In this document: piece after piece, positions 34,765 through 46,143 of the stretch
Numbering within the stretch: the first letter of the stretch is position 1
Layout of the letters: each line of letters begins with the position of its first letter
Source of the DNA: Chalara sp. BL73
Lineage: Eukaryota; Ascomycota; Leotiomycetes; Helotiales
Direction: 5' to 3'
DNA: 64,000 nucleotides
NCBI GenBank assembly: GCA_918026815.1
Contig: CAKJVC010000072.1
Coordinates: 124,001-188,000 of the forward strand
Notes under the pieces: generated by a model
Database searches by the model: none
What the model was told of the DNA's origin: nothing
What the model saw: only the letters and a program-made list of their open reading frames with translations
Made by a program: the position numbers and the translations under genes

Positions 34765-35540
34765 ATGACAGACCAAGAAACCCAAGAAGTTCTTGTTGAC
34801 GAGTCTCCCATCTCTCCAGTGCGACCTAAACAGGAACGCCAGAACTCCCTCGAGAAGCACCTCCAGCACCGCCCCGACCCTCAAGAGCTCAAGGACCGCC
34901 ATATCCTTCTTGACACCAAAGCCGCACCGTGTGTTACCCGGATTTTCTCTGCGTTGCTGTTCTGGACATCGTGAACTTCACGTAAGCTAATGCGGGGTAA
35001 CTAGAGCTCTCCAGTCAGCAGCCCACGATCTCGAGCGTCAACGAGCAACAGATAGTTTAAAGAAAGGTCTAGAGAGACGACCTCAACGAGAGGATTTGGT
35101 TGAACGTATGCTACTGGAACTTCGCGCTTTGAACCATATACTAAGCTTATACAGGCAACATCCTCCCAGATTCTACTGCTGCGCCAGCAATTCAAGCCCA
35201 GCAGCGAGAGCTCGAGAAACACATGCGTGCGGACTCCCTGAACGAGAAAATCTCGCATCGCCCCAAACCAGAAGATCTGGTCAAGGAAGGGGTCCTACAT
35301 GAGGATCCCACGGCTCTATATGAGGAGAGGATCGAGGATGAATATGGTAAGCTTCTATTGTCCTGAACTTGTCATCCGACTGCGGGGGCCGGCAGCCTTG
35401 GGGCTATCAGACGAGCCTTGGTGGTTTCTATGGCTTGAGTTTCAGGTTGCAACACAGGCTCCCCGGCTCGAAGTTTCTACACCTAGTTATAACGTACAGT
35501 GCTAATTCGTCGTGTAGCTAAGCGAGAGGGAGGAGCTTGA
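34765..35540 (+). CDS. Small RPEL-repeat protein
   Basis: Four exons, 34765-34928, 35005-35105, 35155-35346 and 35518-35540, give 159 aa. All phases agree. Three RPEL-type repeats are visible: SLEKHLQHRPDPQELKDRHI, then SLKKGLERRPQREDLVERNI, then SLNEKISHRPKPEDLVKEGV, each followed by LxD-type residues. The last exon adds only AKREGGA. In animals RPEL motifs bind G-actin (MRTF, Phactr). Short RPEL proteins occur in ascomycetes without known function, so actin binding here is an inference from the motif. Acidic and basic residues are abundant and there is no membrane segment. Introns 1 (76 nt) and 3 (171 nt) are longer than is usual in this window. Confidence 0.88.
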
Positions 35541-36172
35541 TTTGCCGTTCATTATGTTTTGGCTGGCACGGGGGAACTGGGCGAGAAAAATTGAGCATGC
35601 CGCAGGCGGATGTCTGGAATGAATATCTCTGAGGAGCAATAAGCAAAATTTCTACAATGAAATGCCTTTTTCTTTCTAAGCATAACTCTGAGAGTGCATA
35701 GCTGCGTCAGCTGAACGAGATATCATGAACTGTGGGCGAGGGTAGCGCTCTTTCCAAAATGTTACCAATTATTCTACTTTAGGCTTGCGCATACATGAGA
35801 CCTCATTAAACTCGATGCATGAAATATTGTAACACATTGCAGGACTGGAGGCACAAGTCAAATATGCAAGGAACACGACTTTTTGTTTGGGTAGGCTTTC
35901 ATTCATAACTTCATTCTTATTTGTACACTTCATCGACATATACCCTTTTATCATCTAACCCTCCATTGCTCCCACCGGCTCCCTTACATGTAACCCCTAG
36001 ACGTCCTCAATATGCTCATACCAGACATGCTAACCCTATCCATGCGTCTATATCCTGCAAAACCAGAATTCGTAGTACCATAACTTGACAGAAAATATTC
36101 TACAAAGAATTGAAATATAAATGGCCAATCTCTTGTCAGATTGTATGCACATCAACGTGCATCCGAGTATTA
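35541..36172. other. Intergenic between convergent genes
   Basis: AT-rich 3' flanks of the RPEL gene and STE11; no gene recognised. Confidence 0.5.
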
Positions 36173-39038
36173 TTATGTGATGGGGTTCAAGAATGGGCTC
36201 AAGAGCAGCTCATCCGCACTTGGTCGCTTGGCCTGTTCGACCTCGAAGGTCTGTGACAAAAAGGTCTTGGCCTCATCGCTGGCTTCATCTGGAATTGTCG
36301 GGCTGGTCTTGGCTCCGCCAATTTTGAAAATGGCTTGTAGTTGAGAGCAGTCGGGGAAAGGATGCGTTCCAGTCATCATCTCGACTACCAAGCACCCCAG
36401 GGACCAAATATCGGCTTTACGTGTGTAAGATGTCTGCTTGACGACTTCTGGTGCCATCCAGAATACAGAGCCTTGCAAAGATGGACGGTTCTTGTTATTG
36501 CCTGGTCCGGACAGGAGATTCGAGGCCTCCATCTTCTTGGAGATACCAAAATCAGAGATTTTAATGCCCCCCTTGTTATCAACGAGGATGTTGGCGCCTT
36601 TGATATCCCGGTGAATGATCTCTCGACCATGGAGATATGCAAGACCTGTGACAATTTGTCTAACGAAGCTGCGGATTAGAGGCTCTCTTAGCGCACCGTA
36701 AGAGTTGAGCATGGTCTGAACGGAACCGCCGGGAACATACTCCAGGAAAATATTGAGTGTATCGGTTGAGGAACTGCATCCAAGATATTGCACAATATTA
36801 GGATGCTGAAGGTCACGGAGCAGGCTGATCTCGCGTTTTAGCGCCTCAATCATGCTCTTCTTTCTAGCATCATTCTGATTGTTGGCACCTGGCGAGGGAG
36901 TCTCAACCTGCTTTACTGCTAACAGTTCCCCGGTGACGGCGTGCAAGGCCAGAAACACGCTACCGAATGAACCCTGGCCAATCAAGGCACCTTTCATCCA
37001 TTTGCTATCATCCCAAGAGTCGCCTGCAAGGAAGCTTCGCAGCTCTTCGTCTTCATCCTCTCCGTCATCATTCAGTGCTTGGCTAATCTGTGTCAAGGAG
37101 CCTCCTTGTTCTGGACTTCCATCGTCGAAATAACTGTTGATTGTGTTTCCGTCAGGGTCTATAACATTGACGTTGGTTCCATCAGATCCGCTGTCAAACG
37201 AAACGTATGACTTCCTGTCTGGTTCAATGGGCGATTCTTCTTGGACTCTTTCAAGTATAGACGATGCAATGGAGTTTCGATAGCGGCCACTATTGCCTCG
37301 GGATAAATCTAATGGTCTCACCTTTGCGAGCTGACTAGCCCCACTTAGCCAGGTATCAGCAATGGTGGGCATAGGAGGTGCATCATCTATGCTCGAGGCG
37401 AAGCTGAGATTGCTTGCTACACTTAAGCGACTGTTAACTTTGCTGAGCCGTGTCGATCGTCGAAGTGAAAGCCTGGCTGTACGATCAATTTCTTCCCGAG
37501 GATGATCTGGGAAGTACGTTGTCAAGTCCGAAGTGATCAGCTCACTAGGTGGGCGCTGGCCAAAAAACTGGCGAAGAACACCTTTCTTGGCTGGCCTTCG
37601 CGTGCTCTGCTCTGAACGAGCTCCTCTCTCCAGATCCTTGGCAGCATTATAAACGTTGCGTTCCCTCTCCCCAGCTGAGACAGTTGATCCGGTAAATGAA
37701 GCTGGAGACAATGGATGCTGTAGGCCATCCTCCCAACTCTCGCCAAGAACTTTCTGAACCTTGAGTTGACTTCGTTTGTTATCAGCACTCTCGAGGGCCC
37801 TAGTATGATGTAGGTTTGCTTCCTCCATTGCAATCTCAGCCGCACGCTGAAGCTCGGCTTCGCCGGGCTCACCTCGATCAACTTTCCGTAGGATCAGACG
37901 GTTGCGTTCAGGTCTTCTCTGATCCTTAATGATCCTCCACAACTCATTTTCGTAAAGCCGTCGACATTGGCGCGGATCTGCTTCTACACCGGACAAAACG
38001 TAAAAACAGTAATCTCGATCTCGATCCTCACGATATCCAAACTTCTTCAAAGTTAAACGCATAACTTCATCACACGACGTACAGTCAGCTACCCGTACTA
38101 CCTTGGTCAAACCTCCAGAAGAGATAACTCTGATTATATCCTGATTGTGTGGTAGTGTTGACATTAATGAGCCGTCAATGCTTCCATTGCCTCGGTGATG
38201 ATTGATAATACGAGGTGTTTCGGTATTGGGTGTGCGGCTAGTCATTGTTGCAGCACTAGAAGGGTTGCTTGATCCATTGAAGTAGCCCTGAGTAGCTTCT
38301 CGTCTCGAAACCTCCGCTGGGCTCATCACACCATATCTTTGTTGACGAACTGCGCGTACTTCTGACGCCCCATGTGGCGAATTAGGCCGTGAGGGAGGTT
38401 TGCTAACATTTTCTGGAATCGACGTTGCTGGTGTATAACCTTCAAATTGCCTTGAATACCTCTTATTAGCAGGGGGAGTAGGTATAGGTCGGTTACCCGA
38501 ATTAGGAGGTCGAGGAGAGCCCGAAGACGAAGGTGTATATGATAAATTATCAAGTCCTGCAAATGAGTCCTATGCATATCAGTAGCTGCAGAAAAGTAAT
38601 TTAGCAGGAACAAAAGCTTACTCTATTCCGTTTCTTCTGGTTGGCATACGCCTTGGTCCTGAGCTTCTTGATTCCCAAAAATAACCGCACTCGATCACCG
38701 ATCTTCTCGATGCCCATCTCTTGTAGAACAGCCTTGTCCATCTCAAGAAGGTTCTCCCCATTGATATTGTTTTTCCTGAACAACTTCTCGTAGTCCCCAC
38801 AGTTGACGCTCCTCAGCCATTCACAGACGCGTTCCTCGTCCCAGTTCTTCGCGGACTCTGGACCGTCCATGTCGGAGAACTCGGATTCTGTTGGAGATGC
38901 AAATGATTGGTTTGTAGTCACCATAGCCGGTACTCGCCTGCTAGAATGCGATACTGATGGGCCGGAGGACGAGGAGAGATTCGAAGAGGACGGCATCAGC
39001 GGTGCCGGGAACGGCGATTTAGAAGCCAACAACGCCAT
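36173..39038 (-). CDS. STE11: MAP kinase kinase kinase Ste11
   Basis: Two exons, 39038-38622 and 38569-36173, joined by a 52-nt intron, give 937 aa. Domains in order: a Ser-rich N-terminus; a SAM domain in exon 1 (WDEERVCEWLRSVNCGDYEK through MGIEKIGDRVRLFLGIKKL); a Pro/Ser linker; a Ras-association-type domain at about 282-367 (IIRVISSGGLTKVVRV); a long regulatory linker; and the kinase domain from about 665 to the end. Kinase marks are IGQGSFGSVF, LLAVKQVE, HRDIKGANI, DFGISKK and the activation-loop end FWMAPEVVK. The SAM-RA-kinase order identifies the Ste11 MAPKKK of the mating/filamentation (Fus3/Kss1-type) cascade rather than Bck1 or Ssk2. It phosphorylates the Ste7-type MAPKK and binds an Ste50-type adaptor through the SAM domain. 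The gene reads away from VPS18 with 2.7 kb between starts. Confidence 0.96.
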
Positions 39039-41750
39039 TTGATTAATCCGAAAAGGTCATAGAGCAGTTTCCAGTGAGAAAATAAAAGGCGTGAATGCTG
39101 TATCTGATGCTCGAACAAGTCACGGTATCTCTGTTGGTGTGTGATTGAACCTTTCGAGCCACACTAATAAAGGGATCGGCTTCAAATTGCAAGAATCTGT
39201 TGGGCTCAGTAACCTCCTGACGACCAGCTGTAATATTATCACTTGTGTAGATGGTCGATTTTGTTTCCCGTACAGAGATGTTACGGATGATTTCCGACAG
39301 AGTGAGTTTCGGAGAAGAGACAGATAGTGCTCCGGGATTATGGAGCGAGAGAACAACGAGGGTCAGAGATTTCTGGCGGAAACGACAATGAAGCGGTCCT
39401 GCGTAGGATATTGCTCCTGTTGGCAAGGCGTGGAGGAGGGGGAGGAAGAAGAAGAGGGTTTTTGATGTCGCCGGCGCAGTTCGTTGAAGGAGTGAGATTC
39501 AGTGAGCTGGCAGGAGTTTGTGCCCTTGTGAATTGCCTCTCTTGTGCGTGCTGGTGAGATTATGAAGGGGGATGGGAGGGAGGCGCAATGATTGGATCCT
39601 CGCTGATCAACCCCTGACACACCGCGTTGACTTTCCTGGATAAGCTGGGTGTTTCAAAGATTTTAGGGTGTGGATCTCAAGACTATAGCGTATTCAGTGG
39701 GGTTGCGCGCCAAAGCCACATGCTGAAGAGCTCCCCCGACAAGCAGTATGGTACAAAGTAGGACAAGTGCACCGAGTTATAATTAAGACTGTACGTGTCG
39801 GGTTTGAGGTGAAGTTATTCCAAGTGCTTGGTGGACTCTTCATATGGATATGTACGTGGATGACAGTTTCATATTATCCAAAGGACTCCCAATGTCTATA
39901 ATTATGATCTGGTGTAGAGGCTGAATGCGAATCGCATGGTCAGAGTCGTGATGCTAAGAAATACATACTGTTACTTGGTGTACCTGTTGCAGCGAGGACT
40001 GGTAAGAAAAATGTTTGTTTGTGCAGGGCAGAAAGTAAGCTGACGGGGAACAGTTCAGGTCAGTCCAGTGCAATGCAGTGCAGTACTGTACCGTACTGTA
40101 CTTACTGTCCCCTTCTCGAGGGAGCCCGGTCCTCTCGGGCCTTTGCTGCGATTCCATTGGTGGTGTGCAGCAATATCCCAAGCCAGCTGTGCTAAATCCG
40201 TAGTGCCATCGAGCCATCCGTGAACGAGCCTTTTGTTTCCTTAGCATGCATCTTGATTGGATCATCTCCAACCGCTATGTCTACACGAAACATGACTCTG
40301 AAATCTTAAGCCAATAATGCCTTGTCAGCCACCCCGGTCGTTTCAAGTTTGAGAATCGCCGCAACTCATCGAAAATGGAGCATGCCATGATTGTCATCAG
40401 CACATGCGCAATCAGAGGCTATCGCCATGGTCGGATCTACTGATGAGCGTCATCAGCAGCATCATATCTCCCACGCAATCGGTGCAAAAGTGGTACTACA
40501 GCACATCTTGAAACCAGAGATCCTGATCCGCCTCGCACGATACTGCCCTCCATCCTAAAAACTAGCTTCATAACTCTATGCATTTAAATTGTTCACCCAA
40601 GGACCCAAGGTAACCTTTAACGTAACGTATTTTTGATGTGATTCTCTCAATATTATACGAGCTCTTATGCAGAATCGTAGTTCTCCAAGTCCAGAAGAAG
40701 TCTTCCGGAGTTGGAGCCAGTTGGTTGCTCAAGGCATTACTAAGGTCAGGGCAGAAACAGGAGTGTATTGCATACAACTCTGATATAATATATTCGCTAC
40801 TGAATCCAACTCACCGCAATTCCTGCCATCATGAAGCATGATCTTTAATCTTCTTGGAAACAGATCGGCGCTTAAGCAAATTTATGCCTCCGCATTTGTT
40901 TACTTCCCCTGAGACTTCTCGCTAAGCATCTCACCAGCTGAATGTTGTCGCCAAGTTTAGTTGATGCCACTGCGAATAAGCTTCTTGATTTAGCTATCTA
41001 CAACCGAGGTGATTCATGACGAAGCTTCTAATATTTTGGTATGCAATTTTGAAACTTCTGACAATAGGAGAATCGGAAACATACTACTTTGGTAACAACC
41101 TCTTATCTATTCTGAGATCCTCGGAGAACCACTTCATCTTATACCAACATCGCCGATCATAAGCTATCACTAATACGGTGGAAAAGGATAGTTCAGGACA
41201 CCTGTGCCAGCCCTCTCGGGGAAAACACCCATTAATATGTGTTAGTTTAACGAATCTGCTTCAAGCTCGTGGGAGTCTGCTAGAGCCTTGTGATCGAATT
41301 TGCTGGTTTGAAGATTTAACATTTGACACACTCATCCGTACTCAAAACATAGCCCTCCCAGCAGGATGTTCTACTTGCTAAGAATGTCCAATTGGCCAAG
41401 ATACCAGCACTGGGAAACCTGAACATACAATAGCCTAGTAACCTTCTATCTGCTCAATACAAGGCAACCAGAGGTATAGAAATTCAGTGAATAGTATTAC
41501 ATCTCTGAGACAGGCCCCGTAATATCAGAAGAAACGATATATATAAAAAGCGGAAAAGATCTAGAATGCAATATCTGCTCTAAACAGTGGTCCATTTGGT
41601 GAGAATGGAAATGATGTAAAGAATTGCGGTTATGGCCGCTAAAATAGCCGGACAAGCTTCCAATACCTTCATCAGCCTCACGATCGTAGCCTTGAGAGCT
41701 CACTCCATCCTAAGCCGAGGACAATGCGGTAGTTAATATCACATTGACGG
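39039..41750. other. Long divergent intergenic region between STE11 and VPS18
   Basis: About 2.7 kb without a recognisable gene. It must hold both promoters. Repetitive CAGT/GTAC words occur at about 40066-40111. Confidence 0.5.
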
Positions 41751-44700
41751 ATGGCTTTCGATACGCCAAACGGCTATCCAGCCGCGCGAGATCTCCAGAA
41801 TCTCAGTGAAATCTCCCTTCCTATATTTAACGTCGAGCCTGTCCAGCTCCAGTTCTCTATTGGCTCAGATTTCGTCGCAGCACAAGTCGCAAATAATGTC
41901 CTAGTTCTTGCGCTGTCTAATGGAAGGATTATCCGTATAGATCTTGATAATCCGGAAGAGATTGATGGTATGATTGATCCGTGTTTGTCGATCGCGCCGG
42001 TACTAAATAATTCGCAGACATTGATCTGCCCAAGAAACCCCATGAAGTCGGCGTGATTCGACGCATGTTCTTAGATCCGACTGCTTCACATTTGATAATT
42101 TGTACTGCTGGCGGCACTGCATCCGGAGAAAACTACTATCTCCATACCCAGTCGCGACAACCAAAACAACTATCTAGACTCCGAGGTGTGTCTATTGAGT
42201 GTATAGCATGGAACCCATCCCTGCCAACGGCGTCTACGCGAGAGATCCTTATAGGCACTTCAGATGGAAATATATATGAGGCATACATCGAGACAGCAAG
42301 CGAGTTCTACAGGAAAGAGGACAAATATCTGAAAACGCTACAGAAGGTTCCAGATGGGCCTGTTACTGGTCTATGGGTGGATGTGATTCCTAGCAAACCT
42401 GGGACTGACGTTCGAAGGGTGGTAATAACGACTCAGGACAAACTTCTACATCTGGTAGGAAAGATTGGGAAAGTAGGTCATGAAGGAGGCGCGTCTATCT
42501 ATACTCGACTCTTTGAAACAGAGCAGCCTTTTGTCCACGAAATATCGAAGATTGGTGATGCTGGCGCCGCTCCCTTGGTGGTATCTCCAGATAGCCCGGA
42601 ATCCACACAAGTAGAAAATCTCAGTCCGGACCGCAGTTTTGCGTGGCTATCATCTCAAGGAGTGTATTACGGCCGGCTCTTAACTTCACCCTCCAGTCCT
42701 GATTTAGGGAATAAGGTTTTACAGGAAGCAAAATTGCTGCCCAAATCACAGTTACCACTAGGAGAATCTGCAAGCGGCCGTAAAAAGGCTGTTCAAGATT
42801 CGATTGATTCAATCGCTCTCACTCAATGGCATATATTGCATCTACTCGGAGGACGTCTCGTTGCTGTCAATCGGCTTGATGACAGGGTAATCTTTGACCA
42901 ACTTGTCCTGAGTCCTGGCCAAAAGGCGCTAGGTCTGTTCGCCGATCAGCAGAAAAATACATACTGGCTTTTTACTACACAAGAAATTTTTGAAATCACC
43001 GTCAACGACGAGGATAGGGACGTCTGGAAGGTCATGCTCAAGGCGGAACATTTCGATGCCGCATTACGCTACGCCAAAGGTCCTGCTCAAAAAGATGCTG
43101 TTGCAACCGCATCTGGTGATTATCTTGTGTCTAAGGGTTCGTTTCTTGAGGCTGCCGGTGTCTATGGGAAGAGCAGCAAGCCTTTTGAGCAAGTTGCATT
43201 GATTTTTATTGACAACAATCAACAAGATGCGCTGCGAAAGTTTCTGCTTACCAAAATTACAACATTTAAAAAGACCTTCATCATGCAACGAATCATGATT
43301 GCGAGCTGGTTGGTGGAAGTCTTCATGTCCAAGCTGAATTCTCTCGATGATACCATTATCACCAAAGCCGAATTATCAGAGACTCTTAATCCAGCACAAT
43401 CCAAAGATCAACTAAATAATATACGCACTGAGTTTCAGGAGTTTGTTAAAAAATACAAGAGCGATCTAGATCAAAGAACAACATATGATATCATCAGCAG
43501 CCACGGCAGAGAAGATGAGCTGCTCTTCTTTGCAAGTACGGTAAATGATTATAACTATGTTCTGTCATACTGGATACAGAGAGAGCGTTGGAAGGAGGCA
43601 TTGGATGTTCTGAAAAAGCAAACTGATCCAGAAATATTCTACAGATATAGCAGCGGGCTAATCGCACACGTCGCCACTGATCTTGTCGATATTCTGATGC
43701 GCCACCCAGATCTGAAAGCCAGGAAATTAATTCCAGCTCTCCTCAACTATGATCGAAACTTTCGTGGACCTCTCTCCCAGAATCAAGCCGTTCGGTACCT
43801 CCTTCACGTTATTAACCAACTCAACTCAACTGATGCAGCTGTTCACAATACGCTTATCTCAATATATGCAGCTCATCCAAATAGAGATGAAACTGATCTC
43901 CTCAATTATCTCGAAACGCAAGGCGATGAGCCAAATTTTGACTCAGATTTCGCCTTACGTCTCTGCATTGAACACTCTCGGGTTCAGGCATGCGTTCATG
44001 TATATAGCACAATGGGCCAGTATCTTCAGGCAGTCGAGCTCGCGCTTTCGCATTCCGAAATCGATCTTGCGTCGCTCATTGCGGATCGACCAGTTTCAGA
44101 TCCATCACTAAGAAAGAAGTTATGGCTTGCCGTCGCGAAGAAAGTAATTTCGCAGGCAAATGGCATCAAAACAGCCATTGACTTTCTAAAACGATGTGAC
44201 CTTCTCAAAATAGAGGATTTGATTCCGTTCTTTCCTGACTTCGTTGTAATAGATGATTTTAAGGAGGAGATATGTGCAGCGCTTGAAGATTACAGCCGGA
44301 ATATTGATAATTTGAAGAAAGAAATGGACGAGTCATCGCAGACGGCTACAAATATCAAGATCGATATCTCCGCGCTCGATCATCGGTATGCGATTGTCGA
44401 ACCCGGCGAGAAGTGCTATGTCTGCACATTGCCATTGCTAAGCAGGCAATTTTTTGTTTTCCCATGCCAGCACGCATTTCATAGTGATTGTTTGGGCAAG
44501 AAAGTGATAGAGCAAGCAGGGTTAGGCAAAGGGAAGAAGATCAAGGAATTGCAAACATCTATTAGCAAGGGAATGATCACCGGTGCGAGGAGGGACGCTG
44601 CCATTGCGGAGCTGGATGGCTTGGTAGCATCTGCATGGTTTGTGCCCTTTCCCATACATCATTTCCAAATCGCTTACATTTTCCAACAGTATATTGTGCA

Positions 44701-44774
44701 GCGACTTTGCGATCAAGAAGATAGACGAGCCATTTTTGTTGCCCACAGACGATCTACATGAATGGGCTTTATAA
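41751..44774 (+). CDS. VPS18: Vacuolar sorting protein Vps18 (Pep3)
   Basis: Three exons, 41751-41967, 42018-44637 and 44690-44774, give 973 aa. The N-terminal half is the Pep3/Vps18 beta-propeller; residues such as RRMFLDPTASHLIICT and EILIGTSDGNIYEAYIE fit this family. The middle is an alpha-solenoid with the clathrin-heavy-chain-type repeat, including YDIISSHGREDELLFFAS. The C-terminus is a RING-type zinc finger: CYVCTLPLLSRQFFVFPCQHAF, a spacer, then CILCSDFAIKKID. The last pair of cysteines appears only after removing the 52-nt intron 44638-44689; reading through it gives a false tail. Vps18 is a core subunit of HOPS and CORVET, which tether endosomes and vacuoles for fusion. Confidence 0.96.
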
Positions 44775-45255
44775 TAATACTATATGATATCATACACGAA
44801 CTATGCCATAATGCGGAATTCTGCACGTTTGTTAAGTACTGTTAGAGAAGTAGGTAGGCAATTTTTCATCCACGCAGGGTCTTTTGCCTGCTACAGCTAG
44901 ATTCTTTCATGGCTGGATTTCCAAGAATATGTCACCATGCATAAAGTGGGGAGCGGGAGTCTCACAGGTGATAAGTCACCTGGGTTTCTATCAGAGCATT
45001 CTATCTTACCCCGGGTACCTCATAAAGAGCGACTTCCGCACTTCAAACATTTGTCATTACATTATCATCAAGCTCATCCTTATTTGAGTGTCCCCGAAAT
45101 GGAGTAGTTTTCCGAAAGCTTAATCTGACAACCTCTCACGAGCACCTTTTTCAGTTACATCAATTTCAGCAACGATTCTGAACCTGTTGCAATCTAACAT
45201 TTGCTACGACCACAGCCATTTTCACTATTTTTTTTCATCGGAAATCCTGTCCCTC
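44775..45255. other. Intergenic
   Basis: 3' flank of VPS18 and the promoter/leader of the next gene. No gene recognised. Confidence 0.5.
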
Positions 45256-46143
45256 ATGGCGGCCATAGAACCACTTTACTATTTCGCTTATGGGTCTAAC
45301 CTCGCGCTTCAGCAGATGAAGAGCCGATGTCCTAGTTCGCCGTTCTATGCTTTTGGCATTTTAAAGGATTACAAGGCAAGTGAAGAATATCCTGTATTTA
45401 ATTCAAAGATGTATTCGTCAAATTACAAACACCTATATCGCTGACCGCGGCCCTGCTTATGTATCCCGCTTGTGTTTAGCAATGTGGCTAGCGAGTAATG
45501 AAGCCTTAATACTGACCTGAATAGTGGATAATCAACAGTCGCGGCTATGGCAATGTAGTCGACATGAATACCATACAGCGCTCTGATTTTTTCCAACACT
45601 CTATCTTCGGCACATCTACCCCAGATCGTAAGGCACTTATGGCAAATCCAGATCCGGTACCGTGTAGGTTTGCACCCTAATCTAAATTGCCACACTTTGT
45701 ACTAATGAATTGCAGCTGAGACAGAGTACGAGGTTCAAGGCCTGCTCTTCACTCTTGGTACAGAAGCCGACGAGGATAGTCTTGATATCGCTGAAGGAGT
45801 TCCATACGCGTATCAGAAATTCCTTCGCTGGGTAGAAGTGCCCGAACCTTCTGGATCTGACACAGGAAGAGCAATAAGGAAGGTTCTTGCGCTTGTATAT
45901 GTGGATGAGAAGCGTCTTGAGCCTGGAAAGTGCAAAGAGGAATACGTTGCGAGGATGAACCGAGGAATAAGGTAGGTTCTACTCTTGGCACTGGGCTTTG
46001 GGATTGAGGATTGATCAGGGTGGTATAGGGATGCCATGGAGAAGGGTATGGATAGCTCGTATGTGGAAAGATACCTGAGGCCCTTTGTACCTGCAGCAGA
46101 GGTACCGGACGAGGTGAAAGATCCTTTTCATGGAGGCAGGTGA
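45256..46143 (+). CDS. Gamma-glutamylcyclotransferase-like protein
   Basis: Four exons, 45256-45375, 45525-45663, 45716-45971 and 46029-46143, give 209 aa. The glycine-loop motif YFAYGSNL sits at residues 8-15. The catalytic-acid motif is LDIAEGVPYAYQK, with Glu113 as the expected general acid. EVQGLLFTL and MNRGIRDAMEKGM are also typical. The family forms 5-oxoproline from gamma-glutamyl compounds in the glutathione cycle. Intron 1 (45376-45524) starts with GC (AAG/gcaagt), a recognised minor donor; no GT site nearby keeps the frame. Exon 2 adds about 35 residues (from VDMNTIQRSDFFQ onward) between the strand with RGYGNVV and the GLLF strand, longer than expected, so part of it could be an unrecognised intron. 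Activity on a specific substrate cannot be inferred. Confidence 0.82.

Noticed and set aside
44638..44761. Alternative C-terminus of Vps18 by read-through
   Set aside because: Reading through destroys the second cysteine pair of the RING finger; splicing restores CILC and a family-typical tail.
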